From an uncultured Pelagibacteraceae bacterium (lineage in GTDB: Bacteria > Pseudomonadota > Alphaproteobacteria > Pelagibacterales > Pelagibacteraceae), in the NCBI GenBank assembly GCA_902569105.1, contig CACFTE010000001.1, forward strand, positions 62,001-126,000: a stretch of 64,000 nt of DNA, written 5' to 3'. The number at the start of each line of letters is the position of its first letter. Position 1 is the first letter of the stretch. The translations under genes were made by a program, and so were the position numbers. The notes beneath the pieces were generated by a model. The model saw nothing but the letters and a program-made list of their open reading frames with translations. It had not been told where the DNA came from and ran no database searches. Positions 23,410 to 31,793 of this stretch are shown here, piece by piece.

Positions 23410-23432
23410 GTAAGTCCCATCAGGCGACTTAC
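23410..23432 (-). promoter_or_regulatory. Hairpin at the predicted 5' end of the hsp20 mRNA
   Basis: GTAAGTC (23432-23426 on the minus strand) pairs perfectly with GACTTAC (23416-23410) over a 9-base loop. With the -10 element ending at 23440, transcription should begin about where the stem begins, so the mRNA may start with a hairpin. A terminal stem of this kind can protect an mRNA from decay. It does not touch the ribosome site, so it is not a simple RNA thermometer. Confidence 0.4.
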
Positions 23433-23437
23433 TAAAT

Positions 23438-23467
23438 GTATATAGTGATCAATTTTAGATTTTCAAG
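23438..23467 (-). promoter_or_regulatory. Sigma-32 (RpoH)-type heat-shock promoter of hsp20
   Basis: Minus strand: CTTGAAA at 23467-23461 as the -35 element and CTATATAC at 23445-23438 as the -10 element. The spacing fits the alphaproteobacterial RpoH consensus (CTTG, 17-18 bases, then C-Y-T-A-T-N-T). The same CTTGAAAAT start occurs upstream of groSL in this window, which supports the call. Confidence 0.7.
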
Positions 23468-23476
23468 TTGGTCTAA

Positions 23477-25552
23477 TTAAATTTTGTTAGCAACTTTTAA
23501 TGCGAAAGCGTAGTCTAATGCAACTTCTTCGATAGCACTATCCCTTCCAGTTTTACCACCATGACCAGCATTCATTTCCGTTTTTAGTAATAGTAAGTTA
23601 TTATCAGTTTTATAATCTCTTAATTTTGCAGTAAATTTTGCAGGCTCATCAAACAAAACTCTATTATCACTTAAGCTAGTTGTAATAAAAATATGTGGGT
23701 AATCCATCTTCTTTATATTGTTATAAGGCGCATATGAATAAATATAATCAAAGTGTTCTTTATTATCTTTTGCGTTTCCAAATTCATCAAATTCACCAAC
23801 AGTTAATGGTAAAGAATGATCAAGATTTGTTGTTAAAGAGTCAACAAATGGCACTGCCATTATTATTCCTAAGAATAATTCTGGAGCTTCATTTACAACT
23901 GCCCCCATCAATAAGCCACCAGCAGATCCACCCATTCCAATTATTTTACCTTTTGAAGTATAATTTTTTTCAATTAGAAATTTTGCTGTAGCAATATAAT
24001 CTTTAAAGGTATTTTTTTTATTTAGCAATTTACCTTCTTTCCACCACTTCATACCTCTTTCCATCCCGCCTCTAATGTGGGCAGTTACCCAAATAATGTC
24101 TCTATCAATTAAACTTAATTTTGTTGATGAAAATCCTGGAGACATAGAGCTGCCATAAGATCCATAACCGTACAAAAGAATATTCGCACTTCCATCAATC
24201 TTAGTTTTTTTATGCCTTGTTATTGTTATCGGAACTAATCTTCCATCGTGAGAAGGACACTCTAATCTTTCAACGATATAATCATCAGGATTATGACCGG
24301 AGGGTATTTCTTGCTCTTTTACAAGTTTTTTCTCTTTTGTTTTTAAATTATATAAATAAGCTTTGCCTGGCGTTTTAGGGGAAGAATAAGATAAATATAC
24401 TTCATCAGTATTTTTATCCCTTTGTTTTAGTGAAATTCCAGGAACAATTACTTTTTCCTCAACGAAATCTAGATCGTTTTCTTCACCTGTTTTGGGGTTT
24501 CTAATAATTAACTTACTTAAAGCATTTGAAGTTTCAGATCTTATTATCCAATCATTTAAAAATACTAGACCGCCAATTAGCACCTCCTCTTTTGCTGGAA
24601 TAAATGCTTCCCAACTTTGAATGTTTAAATCATTACAAAAATCAATTTTAAAGTCTTCTGCATCTTCATTTGTATGCAAATAAAACTTTCCACCCCAAGA
24701 ATTGACAGAATAAATTACACCTCTTTTTCTTTTTTTAATAAGTTTGGGTTTTGGATTTTCCTCGTCTTTAGAGAAATAATATTGTTCTGATGTATTATGA
24801 TCTGAGGTTGATATAAAATAATATTTTTCATCTGAGCTTATTCCAATACCACAAGTAAAAGCTTCACTTTTTTCCTCAAAAATTAATTGATCATCTATAA
24901 CTGATGTTCCCAATTTATGTCTAAAAATTTTTCTAGGTCTATGATGTTCATCTAATTTTGAGTAAAAAATAAATTTATCGTCTAAGCTAAAAGTAATACT
25001 ACCACTTGTTTCCTCAATTTTTTCCGTAACAAGTGCATTAGATGAAATATCTCTAACATAAATGGTATAATATTCAGATCCTTTTAGATCTAAAGAATAA
25101 CCAAGATATTTATCATTATTACTTATCTCTAGGTCGCCAACTCCAAAATATTCAGTTTTAAGTTTTTCTTTTTCATTATCTCCATTCCAGATTTCCTCAA
25201 CCTTATCTGTTCCAATTTTTTTTCTAAGTTTTATTGAGTAATTTCCTTTTGCTGTGGTTTTTGTCCAATACTCATAATTTTTATCTTTAAAGGGTAAAGA
25301 CTCATCATCTAGTTTAATTCTACTCTTAATTTCATCAAATAAGGTTTTTTGGATTAATTTAGTATCTTTCAAATGATGTTCTGTGTATGCATTTTCGTCT
25401 TCTAGATATTTTCTGACATCTGGTAAAAGTTTTGAGCTATCTCGTAATACCTCTAAAATATTACTTTGATGTATCCAACTATAGTTATCCTCCCAGTCGA
25501 CATTGTGACAAGATTTTAATTCAGGTTTTTTTGTTAAATGTGGTATTTTCAT
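23477..25552 (-). CDS. ptrB: Oligopeptidase B (S9 prolyl oligopeptidase family)
   Basis: A 691-residue cytosolic serine peptidase cleaving small peptides after basic residues. The N-terminal part is a seven-bladed beta-propeller (about 75-410). The C-terminal alpha/beta-hydrolase domain follows, with the nucleophile in GMGGSAGGLLMGA (GGSAGG, about residue 535), the HDGRLVPITITRHKK entry block, and a late catalytic His in MNAGHGGKTGR. The N-terminal W-E-D-N-Y-S-W-I motif and the E-Y-Y-T-I-Y-V-R-D motif are typical of oligopeptidase B. Its start codon is 3 bases from that of the divergent J-protein. It ends 101 bases before hsp20 on the same strand, with the hsp20 promoter between them. Confidence 0.92.
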   Translation of the reverse strand: MKIPHLTKKPELKSCHNVDWEDNYSWIHQSNILEVLRDSSKLLPDVRKYLEDENAYTEHHLKDTKLIQKTLFDEIKSRIKLDDESLPFKDKNYEYWTKTTAKGNYSIKLRKKIGTDKVEEIWNGDNEKEKLKTEYFGVGDLEISNNDKYLGYSLDLKGSEYYTIYVRDISSNALVTEKIEETSGSITFSLDDKFIFYSKLDEHHRPRKIFRHKLGTSVIDDQLIFEEKSEAFTCGIGISSDEKYYFISTSDHNTSEQYYFSKDEENPKPKLIKKRKRGVIYSVNSWGGKFYLHTNEDAEDFKIDFCNDLNIQSWEAFIPAKEEVLIGGLVFLNDWIIRSETSNALSKLIIRNPKTGEENDLDFVEEKVIVPGISLKQRDKNTDEVYLSYSSPKTPGKAYLYNLKTKEKKLVKEQEIPSGHNPDDYIVERLECPSHDGRLVPITITRHKKTKIDGSANILLYGYGSYGSSMSPGFSSTKLSLIDRDIIWVTAHIRGGMERGMKWWKEGKLLNKKNTFKDYIATAKFLIEKNYTSKGKIIGMGGSAGGLLMGAVVNEAPELFLGIIMAVPFVDSLTTNLDHSLPLTVGEFDEFGNAKDNKEHFDYIYSYAPYNNIKKMDYPHIFITTSLSDNRVLFDEPAKFTAKLRDYKTDNNLLLLKTEMNAGHGGKTGRDSAIEEVALDYAFALKVANKI

Positions 25553-25555
25553 TTA

Positions 25556-26059
25556 ATGAATGTCATTATTTTTACTTTAATTGCTTTTGTAGTTATTTAT
25601 TTATTATTAAGAACTATTGCAAGGGCTCCAGCAAAAAAAATATCTAAAGCATTTAGAATTTTAATTTTTATAGGATCGCTACTTCTTGCAATTTTATTAG
25701 CTTTTGGTGGAAGATTTTTATTTTCACTACCATTAATTCTATTAAGCCTTGGAATAATAAAATTAAAAGGACTTACTCTTTATCAACTAATTGGATTATT
25801 TAGACTTATACAATATTTAAGATCATCAAATAGATTTTCTTTTAATCAGAACTCCAGCACGAATAATTCAACTCTTAATATTGATGAAGCCTATAAAATA
25901 TTAAATTTAGATAGAAGTAAAAAAATTACCAAAGATGATGTTAAAAAAGCTCATACCAAAATACAAAAAAAAATCCATCCAGATATCTCACCAGAAACTA
26001 GTAGACTATCTAGTTTGGTTAACGAAGCAAAAGAGATTGTTTTAAAAGATATTAGCTAA
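25556..26059 (+). CDS. Membrane-anchored J-domain protein (Tim14/Pam18-like)
   Basis: A 167-residue protein with one or two N-terminal membrane helices (about 3-20 and 35-75), a serine/asparagine linker near 100, and a C-terminal J domain of about 55 residues. The HPD motif that triggers Hsp70 ATPase is at KKIHPDIS, after the IDEAYKILNLD helix. The order, membrane helix then J domain at the C-terminus, matches the alphaproteobacterial Tim14/Pam18-like group, not DjlA or DnaJ. It probably recruits DnaK to the inner membrane. An alternative ATG at 25538 lies inside the divergent ptrB gene. It overlaps the opposing glycosyltransferase tail by 8 bases. Confidence 0.85.
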   Translation: MNVIIFTLIAFVVIYLLLRTIARAPAKKISKAFRILIFIGSLLLAILLAFGGRFLFSLPLILLSLGIIKLKGLTLYQLIGLFRLIQYLRSSNRFSFNQNSSTNNSTLNIDEAYKILNLDRSKKITKDDVKKAHTKIQKKIHPDISPETSRLSSLVNEAKEIVLKDIS

Positions 26060-27011
26060 TCAATTTTTTAAACTTATTAAAAATTTTTTTTGAACTTATT
26101 TTATTTTTGCCAAGAGTGTTGTGAGTAACATTTTTTTCTCCATCAGGAATAATAGGGTACATAAATTTACTATAACTTCCATACATTAATGGAGTGTCTG
26201 TCATTAACACAATTGTCTTAATTCCTAGAGCAGAAGACAAATGACTAAAACTAGAGTCGTTACAAACCGCAATGTCACAATTACTTATAAGAGGCAATAT
26301 ACTGTTGATTGATAAATTATCTAATCTTTGACATTTTTTTTTGTGTTTTGATTTTAAAATTTCTTTTAATATCTTTTGTTCTTCTGAGCTTTTACCAGTG
26401 GCTAAAAAAAACTTAGATTTATATTTTTTTGAAACCAACTCAATAAACTCAATAAACTTTTTTGCCGGAACTCGTTTAGTTGGACCGGATCCACCAATCC
26501 CTAAAAGGATATTTTTTTCTTTTGGTTTAATTTTAAATTTTTTTCTAGCTAAAAAAGTCTGATTTTTTCCAATATTTATTTTAGGATTTGGTTTAACTAA
26601 AATATTTAATTCTTTTTTAATAAATTTTTGTGCAGTTTTGATAATATGCTGATTTTTCTTCTTGAAAACAGGATATTGATAAACATTTTGAATACCTGCA
26701 ATTTTAGCAATTAAATTAAATCTAGCTGATGAATTAAAAATGAAAATACTATCAAATTTATATTTTCTTAATTTATTAGCTAACTTAAAAAAACCAATAA
26801 TCCCGTCATGCTCTAAATTTTTATTGTTTCGCAATAATGGAATTATTTGGTCAATATATTTTGTATTTTCAAGATATTCATTTGCCTTAGAACTTTCTTT
26901 AACTAATAAACTTACAGGGGATTTATATTTTTTAGATATAGCTTCTATGAATGGTAAAAAAATTACCATATCACCAATTCCCATTCTGTTTTGAACAGCT
27001 AAAATTTTCAT
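26052..27011 (-). CDS. Glycosyltransferase family 9 (heptosyltransferase-like)
   Basis: A 319-residue GT-B enzyme resembling ADP-heptose:LPS heptosyltransferases. The N-terminal QNRMGIGDMVIFLPF corresponds to the acceptor-side glycine loop. The C-terminal domain has LLGIGGSGPTKRVPAKKFIE near 167-187 and the nucleotide-sugar motif CNDSSFSHLSSALGIKTIVLM near residue 250, where GT9 enzymes usually have D-S-G-P-M-H-L-A. The S-S-F-S-H version is a variation. It probably adds a core sugar to lipooligosaccharide. It is monocistronic, facing the DapA-like gene with 49 bases between starts. Confidence 0.82.
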   Translation of the reverse strand: MKILAVQNRMGIGDMVIFLPFIEAISKKYKSPVSLLVKESSKANEYLENTKYIDQIIPLLRNNKNLEHDGIIGFFKLANKLRKYKFDSIFIFNSSARFNLIAKIAGIQNVYQYPVFKKKNQHIIKTAQKFIKKELNILVKPNPKINIGKNQTFLARKKFKIKPKEKNILLGIGGSGPTKRVPAKKFIEFIELVSKKYKSKFFLATGKSSEEQKILKEILKSKHKKKCQRLDNLSINSILPLISNCDIAVCNDSSFSHLSSALGIKTIVLMTDTPLMYGSYSKFMYPIIPDGEKNVTHNTLGKNKISSKKIFNKFKKLIS

Positions 27012-27060
27012 TCTAATTTTATAATCTTTACTAAAACTAATTTTAATATAAATTTTATTT

Positions 27061-27927
27061 ATGAGTAAAATTAATGGTATTTATGCGGCGGGTCTATCAG
27101 TATTAGATGAGAATTTGGCTCTAGATGTAAAAAAAACAATTAAACATGCTGAAAACTTAATAGACAATGGTTGTCATGGGGTAGCTATTTTTGGTAGCAC
27201 CGGCCAAGCTCAACTCTTATCTGTCTCAGAAAAAATTAGTTTATTGAATGAACTATCAAAGAGTAAATACAAAGATGCTTATTTGATTGGGACAGGTTTA
27301 AATTCTCTAAATGAAACAATTAATTTAATTTCAATTTCTAAGTCTTTAGGTTTTAAAAATTTTTTAATTATGCCTCCAGCTTATTACAAGTATAGTGATG
27401 ATGAAGCATTCAATTTTTATTCAAGAATAATAAATACTCATCAAGATATTCAAATTGTTTTATATAACTTTGAAAAGTTGTGTGGATATAAATTTAGTGT
27501 TGAATGTGTACAAAAGCTTGTTGGAAAATTTCCAAAACAAATAGTTGGTGTCAAAGATAGCTCTTACAATTTATTTGAAACATTAAAAATTGATAATTTT
27601 TCAATGTTGCCTGGTTCTGAGTCTAAATTATTGAAAGGTTTAAAATTGGGCTGCTCAGGTATAATAACGGCCACCTGTAATGTTACCAGTAAACTTGCTA
27701 GAAAAGTTTTTGACGATTTTAATAATAACAAAGAGCAAACTGAAAATGAAAAACTATGTATGGTAAGAGCAGTATTTGATCAATTTAATTTAGTATCGGC
27801 TCTCCACACTCTAATGGGAACAAAAGAAAGTGAATACAACAACATTTTACCCCCTATAAGCATTTTAGATAAAGAAAAAAAAGAAAAACTTATTCTTGAA
27901 TTAAACTCATTAAATTTTAAAATTTAG
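27061..27927 (+). CDS. DapA/NanA-type class I aldolase, substrate unknown
   Basis: A 288-residue TIM-barrel Schiff-base aldolase of the dihydrodipicolinate synthase/N-acetylneuraminate lyase family. The Schiff-base lysine is in GVKDSSYN (about residue 164). The phosphate/carboxylate loop GSTGQ at 45-49 replaces the usual G-T-T-G-E of true DapA, and the tyrosine motif is YNFEKLCG instead of YN-x-P-x-x-T. Those changes argue against lysine biosynthesis and for another 2-oxo acid aldolase or dehydratase. It precedes cfa by 4 bases, but no shared pathway is apparent. Confidence 0.8.
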   Translation: MSKINGIYAAGLSVLDENLALDVKKTIKHAENLIDNGCHGVAIFGSTGQAQLLSVSEKISLLNELSKSKYKDAYLIGTGLNSLNETINLISISKSLGFKNFLIMPPAYYKYSDDEAFNFYSRIINTHQDIQIVLYNFEKLCGYKFSVECVQKLVGKFPKQIVGVKDSSYNLFETLKIDNFSMLPGSESKLLKGLKLGCSGIITATCNVTSKLARKVFDDFNNNKEQTENEKLCMVRAVFDQFNLVSALHTLMGTKESEYNNILPPISILDKEKKEKLILELNSLNFKI

Positions 27928-27931
27928 TTTT

Positions 27932-29122
27932 ATGAAATTAATTGAATTTCTAAATAATCTTTTTAAAGACGATGGTTTCTTGTTAATTGATGCCAACAAG
28001 AACAAACATTTGATTGGTAAACCTAGTAAAGAAAATCCTATAACTCTGAAAATTTTAGATAAAAGTTTACACACAAAACTCCTACTTTTACCAGATTTAT
28101 ATTTTGGTGAAGCTTATACAAATGGATCTATAAGAATAGAAAATGGAACACTTACAGAATTTTTAGATATAGCTCTAAGAAATATTGGTAGAAATGAAAC
28201 AAATTCCTTTAATTCTGCTATTAATAAACTAAGAGGAACTTATAGATTTTTAACAAACTTTAATTTGAAAAAAAAATCTAAATCTAACGTAGCTCATCAT
28301 TATGATATTTCAGAAAAATTATATGATTTATTTTTAGATGAAAAAAGACAGTATTCTTGTGCATATTTTAAAAATGAAACTGATAGCTTAGAAGAAGCCC
28401 AAAAAAATAAAATCGACCATATAATAAAAAAATTAAATTTAAAACCAAATCAAAAAGTTTTAGACATAGGTTCTGGTTGGGGATCACTTGCAATAGAGAT
28501 AGCTAAAAAATCTCAATGTGAAGTACTTGGAGTTACTTTATCTGAAAACCAATATAAGCATAGTGTTGAAAAAGCAAAGGCGAGTGGACTTGAAAACCAA
28601 GTCCGTTTTAGTCTAACAGACTATAGAGATTTAAATGAAAAGTTTGATAGAATTGTAAGCGTTGGAATGTTTGAGCACGTTGGTAGAAAATTTTATAAGA
28701 CATACTTTAATTCAGTTTCGAAACTATTAAACGAGGATGGAGTGGCTTTAATACATACTATAGGTTCGGTTAATCCACCGAGGGATCCACACCCTTGGAT
28801 TACTAAATATATCTTTCCAGGTGGATACACACCAAGTCTAAGCGAGGTTGCAAAACCTATTGAAAAATCAGGTTTAATTATGTCAGATCTGGAAGTCTGG
28901 AGAATGCATTATTCTCATACACTAAGACATTGGAAGGAAAGATTTTTAGGCAAAAGAGAAAAAGTATTAGAAATGTTTGATGAAAAATTCTTAAGAATGT
29001 GGGAATTTTATCTCGCTGGTTGTGAAATGGCGTTCAAATGGGGTGATCAGGTTGTATTTCAAATGCAACTAATAAAAAAACATTCGGCAGCTCCTAATAC
29101 TAGAGACTATATTTATCGATAA
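27932..29122 (+). CDS. cfa: Cyclopropane-fatty-acyl-phospholipid synthase
   Basis: A 396-residue methyltransferase adding a methylene group from S-adenosylmethionine across the double bond of membrane lipid acyl chains. The SAM site is VLDIGSGWGSLAIEIAKK near residue 173. The family block H-H-Y-D-I-S-E-K-L-Y-D-L-F-L-D at about 125-140, the SCAYF motif with its active-site cysteine, the MFEHVG motif and IHTIGSVN follow in order, and the tail has WRMHYSHTLRHW. Length and order are canonical. It could also be a related SAM-dependent lipid methyltransferase. It follows the aldolase by 4 bases. Confidence 0.9.
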   Translation: MKLIEFLNNLFKDDGFLLIDANKNKHLIGKPSKENPITLKILDKSLHTKLLLLPDLYFGEAYTNGSIRIENGTLTEFLDIALRNIGRNETNSFNSAINKLRGTYRFLTNFNLKKKSKSNVAHHYDISEKLYDLFLDEKRQYSCAYFKNETDSLEEAQKNKIDHIIKKLNLKPNQKVLDIGSGWGSLAIEIAKKSQCEVLGVTLSENQYKHSVEKAKASGLENQVRFSLTDYRDLNEKFDRIVSVGMFEHVGRKFYKTYFNSVSKLLNEDGVALIHTIGSVNPPRDPHPWITKYIFPGGYTPSLSEVAKPIEKSGLIMSDLEVWRMHYSHTLRHWKERFLGKREKVLEMFDEKFLRMWEFYLAGCEMAFKWGDQVVFQMQLIKKHSAAPNTRDYIYR

Positions 29123-29148
29123 TTTGTTGGTAGTAAAACAAATATCCA

Positions 29149-30324
29149 ATGAAAAAAAAGAAAAAAACTAAAAAAAAAACTAAAAAAAAAATTAAATCTA
29201 TAAAAAAAAATAAAAAATTATCAAAATTAAAGAAAAACACAAAAACTCGAAAGGGTCCCAAAAGAATTAAGAAAAATGCTATAATCCAAAAAAAGTTTAG
29301 TCTTAATCAAGTAAATAAAAAAAAAGTTTCTATAATTTTAAAAATTGCAAGAATACAAAATAGATTAACAACTTTTCCTAAAATAAATTTTTCATTTTTT
29401 TCTATTTTAGATAAAAAAATTGAAAATTTTTTTCAAGGAATAGAACGAAAAATAATTTTTTACAAAGAGCTAAGACAGGATGAAAAACAAAAAAATATAA
29501 TCCAAAAATTAGAGAGGGAAGAAAAAGCAAAACAAGCTAGAATTAAAGAAGAAAAAGACGAAGAATTAAGGTTATTAAAATTAAAAGAAAAACAAATTAA
29601 AGAAGAGCAGAGGCTAGAAAAAGAGAGAGCAAAAGATTTAAAATTATTTTTAAGGAAAGAACAAGCTATAATAAGAAAAGAACAAGCTGAGCGACAAAGA
29701 AGATTCCTTCAGGAAATTAAATTAGAAAAACAGATCGAAAAATTTAGAATTAGAGAAATTAAAGAACTTGAAAAATTAGAAAAAATTTCATTGCAGGAAC
29801 AAAGAGAAGATTATGAAAGTCTTCAAGATAGAATTGATAAATTAAAAAAGAAATATCAACAAATAAGAGATCAAAAGATTAAAGAGCGAGTTGCCGCCTT
29901 AGGAGTTGAAATTAAAGATGGCGATAGTCGTGAAATTCTTTTAGAAAAAGAAAAGCAATATAACTTAGATAGACAAAAAATTGAGCTATCTCTTGAAAGT
30001 TTTTACAGAAGCGCAAACAGTTTAGTTTTTCAATTAAATAAAAGATATATTACGAGACATATGTCAATTTTTAGATGTATAGATAGAAGATTTGAGAGTG
30101 GTGAAATCTTTATCAGATGGGATGAGTCAAACGATGATGATTGGTTAATTTTAATTTATATTAAAGATAATTCACCTGATGGAGTTATTGTAATTGAGGA
30201 TAAGTCTAATCCAGAAAAAAAAATTTCATATGAATATAAATCAAACGAAATTTTCAAAGCATCTGATTTAATGGTTGATTCTCTAACTGAACTTATCTCA
30301 AAGGAAAGATCTAGGAAGATTTAA
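29149..30324 (+). CDS. Lysine-rich coiled-coil protein, family not recognised
   Basis: A 391-residue protein I do not recognise. The first about 50 residues are extremely basic: lysine is the commonest residue and the DNA is nearly pure A. Residues about 105-250 are a charged K/E/R/Q helix with the pattern of a long coiled coil, with few hydrophobics and no proline. The last about 110 residues look folded, with a strand-rich segment (MSIFRCIDRRFESGEIFIRW, WLILIYIKDNSPDGVIVIED) and a final helix. No signal peptide or membrane segment. It lies 26 bases after cfa. A nucleic-acid-binding or cytoskeletal role is possible from composition, but nothing shows it. Confidence 0.7.
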   Translation: MKKKKKTKKKTKKKIKSIKKNKKLSKLKKNTKTRKGPKRIKKNAIIQKKFSLNQVNKKKVSIILKIARIQNRLTTFPKINFSFFSILDKKIENFFQGIERKIIFYKELRQDEKQKNIIQKLEREEKAKQARIKEEKDEELRLLKLKEKQIKEEQRLEKERAKDLKLFLRKEQAIIRKEQAERQRRFLQEIKLEKQIEKFRIREIKELEKLEKISLQEQREDYESLQDRIDKLKKKYQQIRDQKIKERVAALGVEIKDGDSREILLEKEKQYNLDRQKIELSLESFYRSANSLVFQLNKRYITRHMSIFRCIDRRFESGEIFIRWDESNDDDWLILIYIKDNSPDGVIVIEDKSNPEKKISYEYKSNEIFKASDLMVDSLTELISKERSRKI

Positions 30325-30339
30325 TATAGATAATCCTTT

Positions 30340-31788
30340 TTAGCTTTTCTTTAGGTAAAGCTTAATATGTAGCTTAAAAAATTTCTTCGTATTACTAACT
30401 TCATATTTATTGTTATTAAAATTACACCATTCCTCACCAAATAAGCATATGCTCCAAAATCCATCAAAATTATTTGAATTATCAATTTTATCGAGAATTT
30501 GAATATCAAAATCATTCGAATTAAATAAATAATTTGAATAATTGCTATAGGCTGAGAAAATAATTTCGCTTTCTTCAGTTTTAAGATTAGATAAATCGAA
30601 ATAAATATTCTTAATTTCAGTACTGTTTATATATTTGTAAACTTCGACGAAATTTGGCTTATATCTTTCAGTAATTTTATAAAATTGTTTAAAAGTATTC
30701 TCTGTAAAATGATTTGCGAAAGTAATTACAACAAAAATAATAATATATAAATATTTTATTTTACTACTCTTGATTTCGAAAATTAGACTCGAAATTAATA
30801 TTAGCAAAGGAATTGTAACAAAAATTATATATCTTTCATGAATTGCTGGTTGTGATATCCATCCATAAATTATTGGTATAAAATAAAACAAAAAAATATT
30901 TAGAGTAAAAAAAAAATAATTATTTTTTTTAAAAAATATTTCTTTATGAAAATTTATAATTAAACCAATTAATACAACTAAATGAACTAGACCCATAATT
31001 CTTGATCCAAAGAATTTTGTAAAATAAAAATCTGTATAAAATTTTAAATCAGGTTGGTTTAACCAATTAACTGCCAAAGGAACAGTTTTAATATAATAGG
31101 GTATATAAATTAATAAAAAAATTCCAGAAATAATTAAAGAAATTACTATTTGAAAACTTTTACTTTTAAAAAAAACAAATTCATAAACTGTATAAATTAA
31201 AATTGTGACATAAATTATTGTTGTAAATGGAAAACTTAAAAAAGTTAAAATTTGTAATAAATTAAATAATATAAAGTTTAAATTAAGGATATTTCTTGAT
31301 TGTGATTTATGGACTTTGAAATAGTATATTAAGTAAATAGATGCTAATAAAAAGGAAAAGATATATACCCTTGCCTCTTGAGAGTAAGAAATTAAAAAAA
31401 TATTTAAACTAACTAAATATATAACTAACAAGTAACTTCGATTCTTATTTAATAGTTTACATAAATATCCAATTGTAAATATACTTAATATTCCACAAAA
31501 AGCTGAAAAGTATCTGCCAATTTCCGGCGCATATCCAAATATAGAATGAAAATTCTTTAATAGTAAGTAATGTAAAAAAGGTATCGACTCAATTTGATTA
31601 ACTCTGAGGTATGTTTCTTTAACTGAAATACTAGGATCAGTAATCCAAAATGTAAAAATTTCATCATTCCAAAGATTTTCGTAATTTAAATTATAAATTC
31701 TTAGTATTATTCCTAAAATTATTGATATTAACAAAAAAATTAAAGTAAGATTTATTAATTTGTTATTATTTTTTACTTCGTTGAACAT
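30340..31788 (-). CDS. GT39-like polytopic membrane glycosyltransferase
   Basis: A 482-residue membrane protein with about 10-12 helices, resembling dolichyl/undecaprenyl-phosphate mannose-dependent transferases (family 39, PMT-like). The first periplasmic loop begins after helix 1 with ENLWNDEIFTFW, where the acidic residue pair D-E is the catalytic feature of the family, followed by an R-Y-F-S-A-F-x-G motif. The C-terminal about 110 residues are soluble. It would transfer a sugar from a lipid carrier to a glycan or lipid in the periplasm. It ends the djlA-like/TPR/GT39 unit, 5 bases after the TPR gene. Confidence 0.78.
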   Translation of the reverse strand: MFNEVKNNNKLINLTLIFLLISIILGIILRIYNLNYENLWNDEIFTFWITDPSISVKETYLRVNQIESIPFLHYLLLKNFHSIFGYAPEIGRYFSAFCGILSIFTIGYLCKLLNKNRSYLLVIYLVSLNIFLISYSQEARVYIFSFLLASIYLIYYFKVHKSQSRNILNLNFILFNLLQILTFLSFPFTTIIYVTILIYTVYEFVFFKSKSFQIVISLIISGIFLLIYIPYYIKTVPLAVNWLNQPDLKFYTDFYFTKFFGSRIMGLVHLVVLIGLIINFHKEIFFKKNNYFFFTLNIFLFYFIPIIYGWISQPAIHERYIIFVTIPLLILISSLIFEIKSSKIKYLYIIIFVVITFANHFTENTFKQFYKITERYKPNFVEVYKYINSTEIKNIYFDLSNLKTEESEIIFSAYSNYSNYLFNSNDFDIQILDKIDNSNNFDGFWSICLFGEEWCNFNNNKYEVSNTKKFFKLHIKLYLKKS

Positions 31789-31793
31789 ATAAA

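Noticed and set aside
27928-29150. Horizontal transfer of the DapA-like/cfa/lysine-rich genes
   Set aside because: AT content and codon choice look the same as in neighbours, and no mobile element or tRNA is nearby.
30342-30362. AGCTTT/AAAGCT inverted repeat as a terminator
   Set aside because: Only six AT-rich pairs, part of it lies in the GT39 coding end, and no T-tract follows on either strand.
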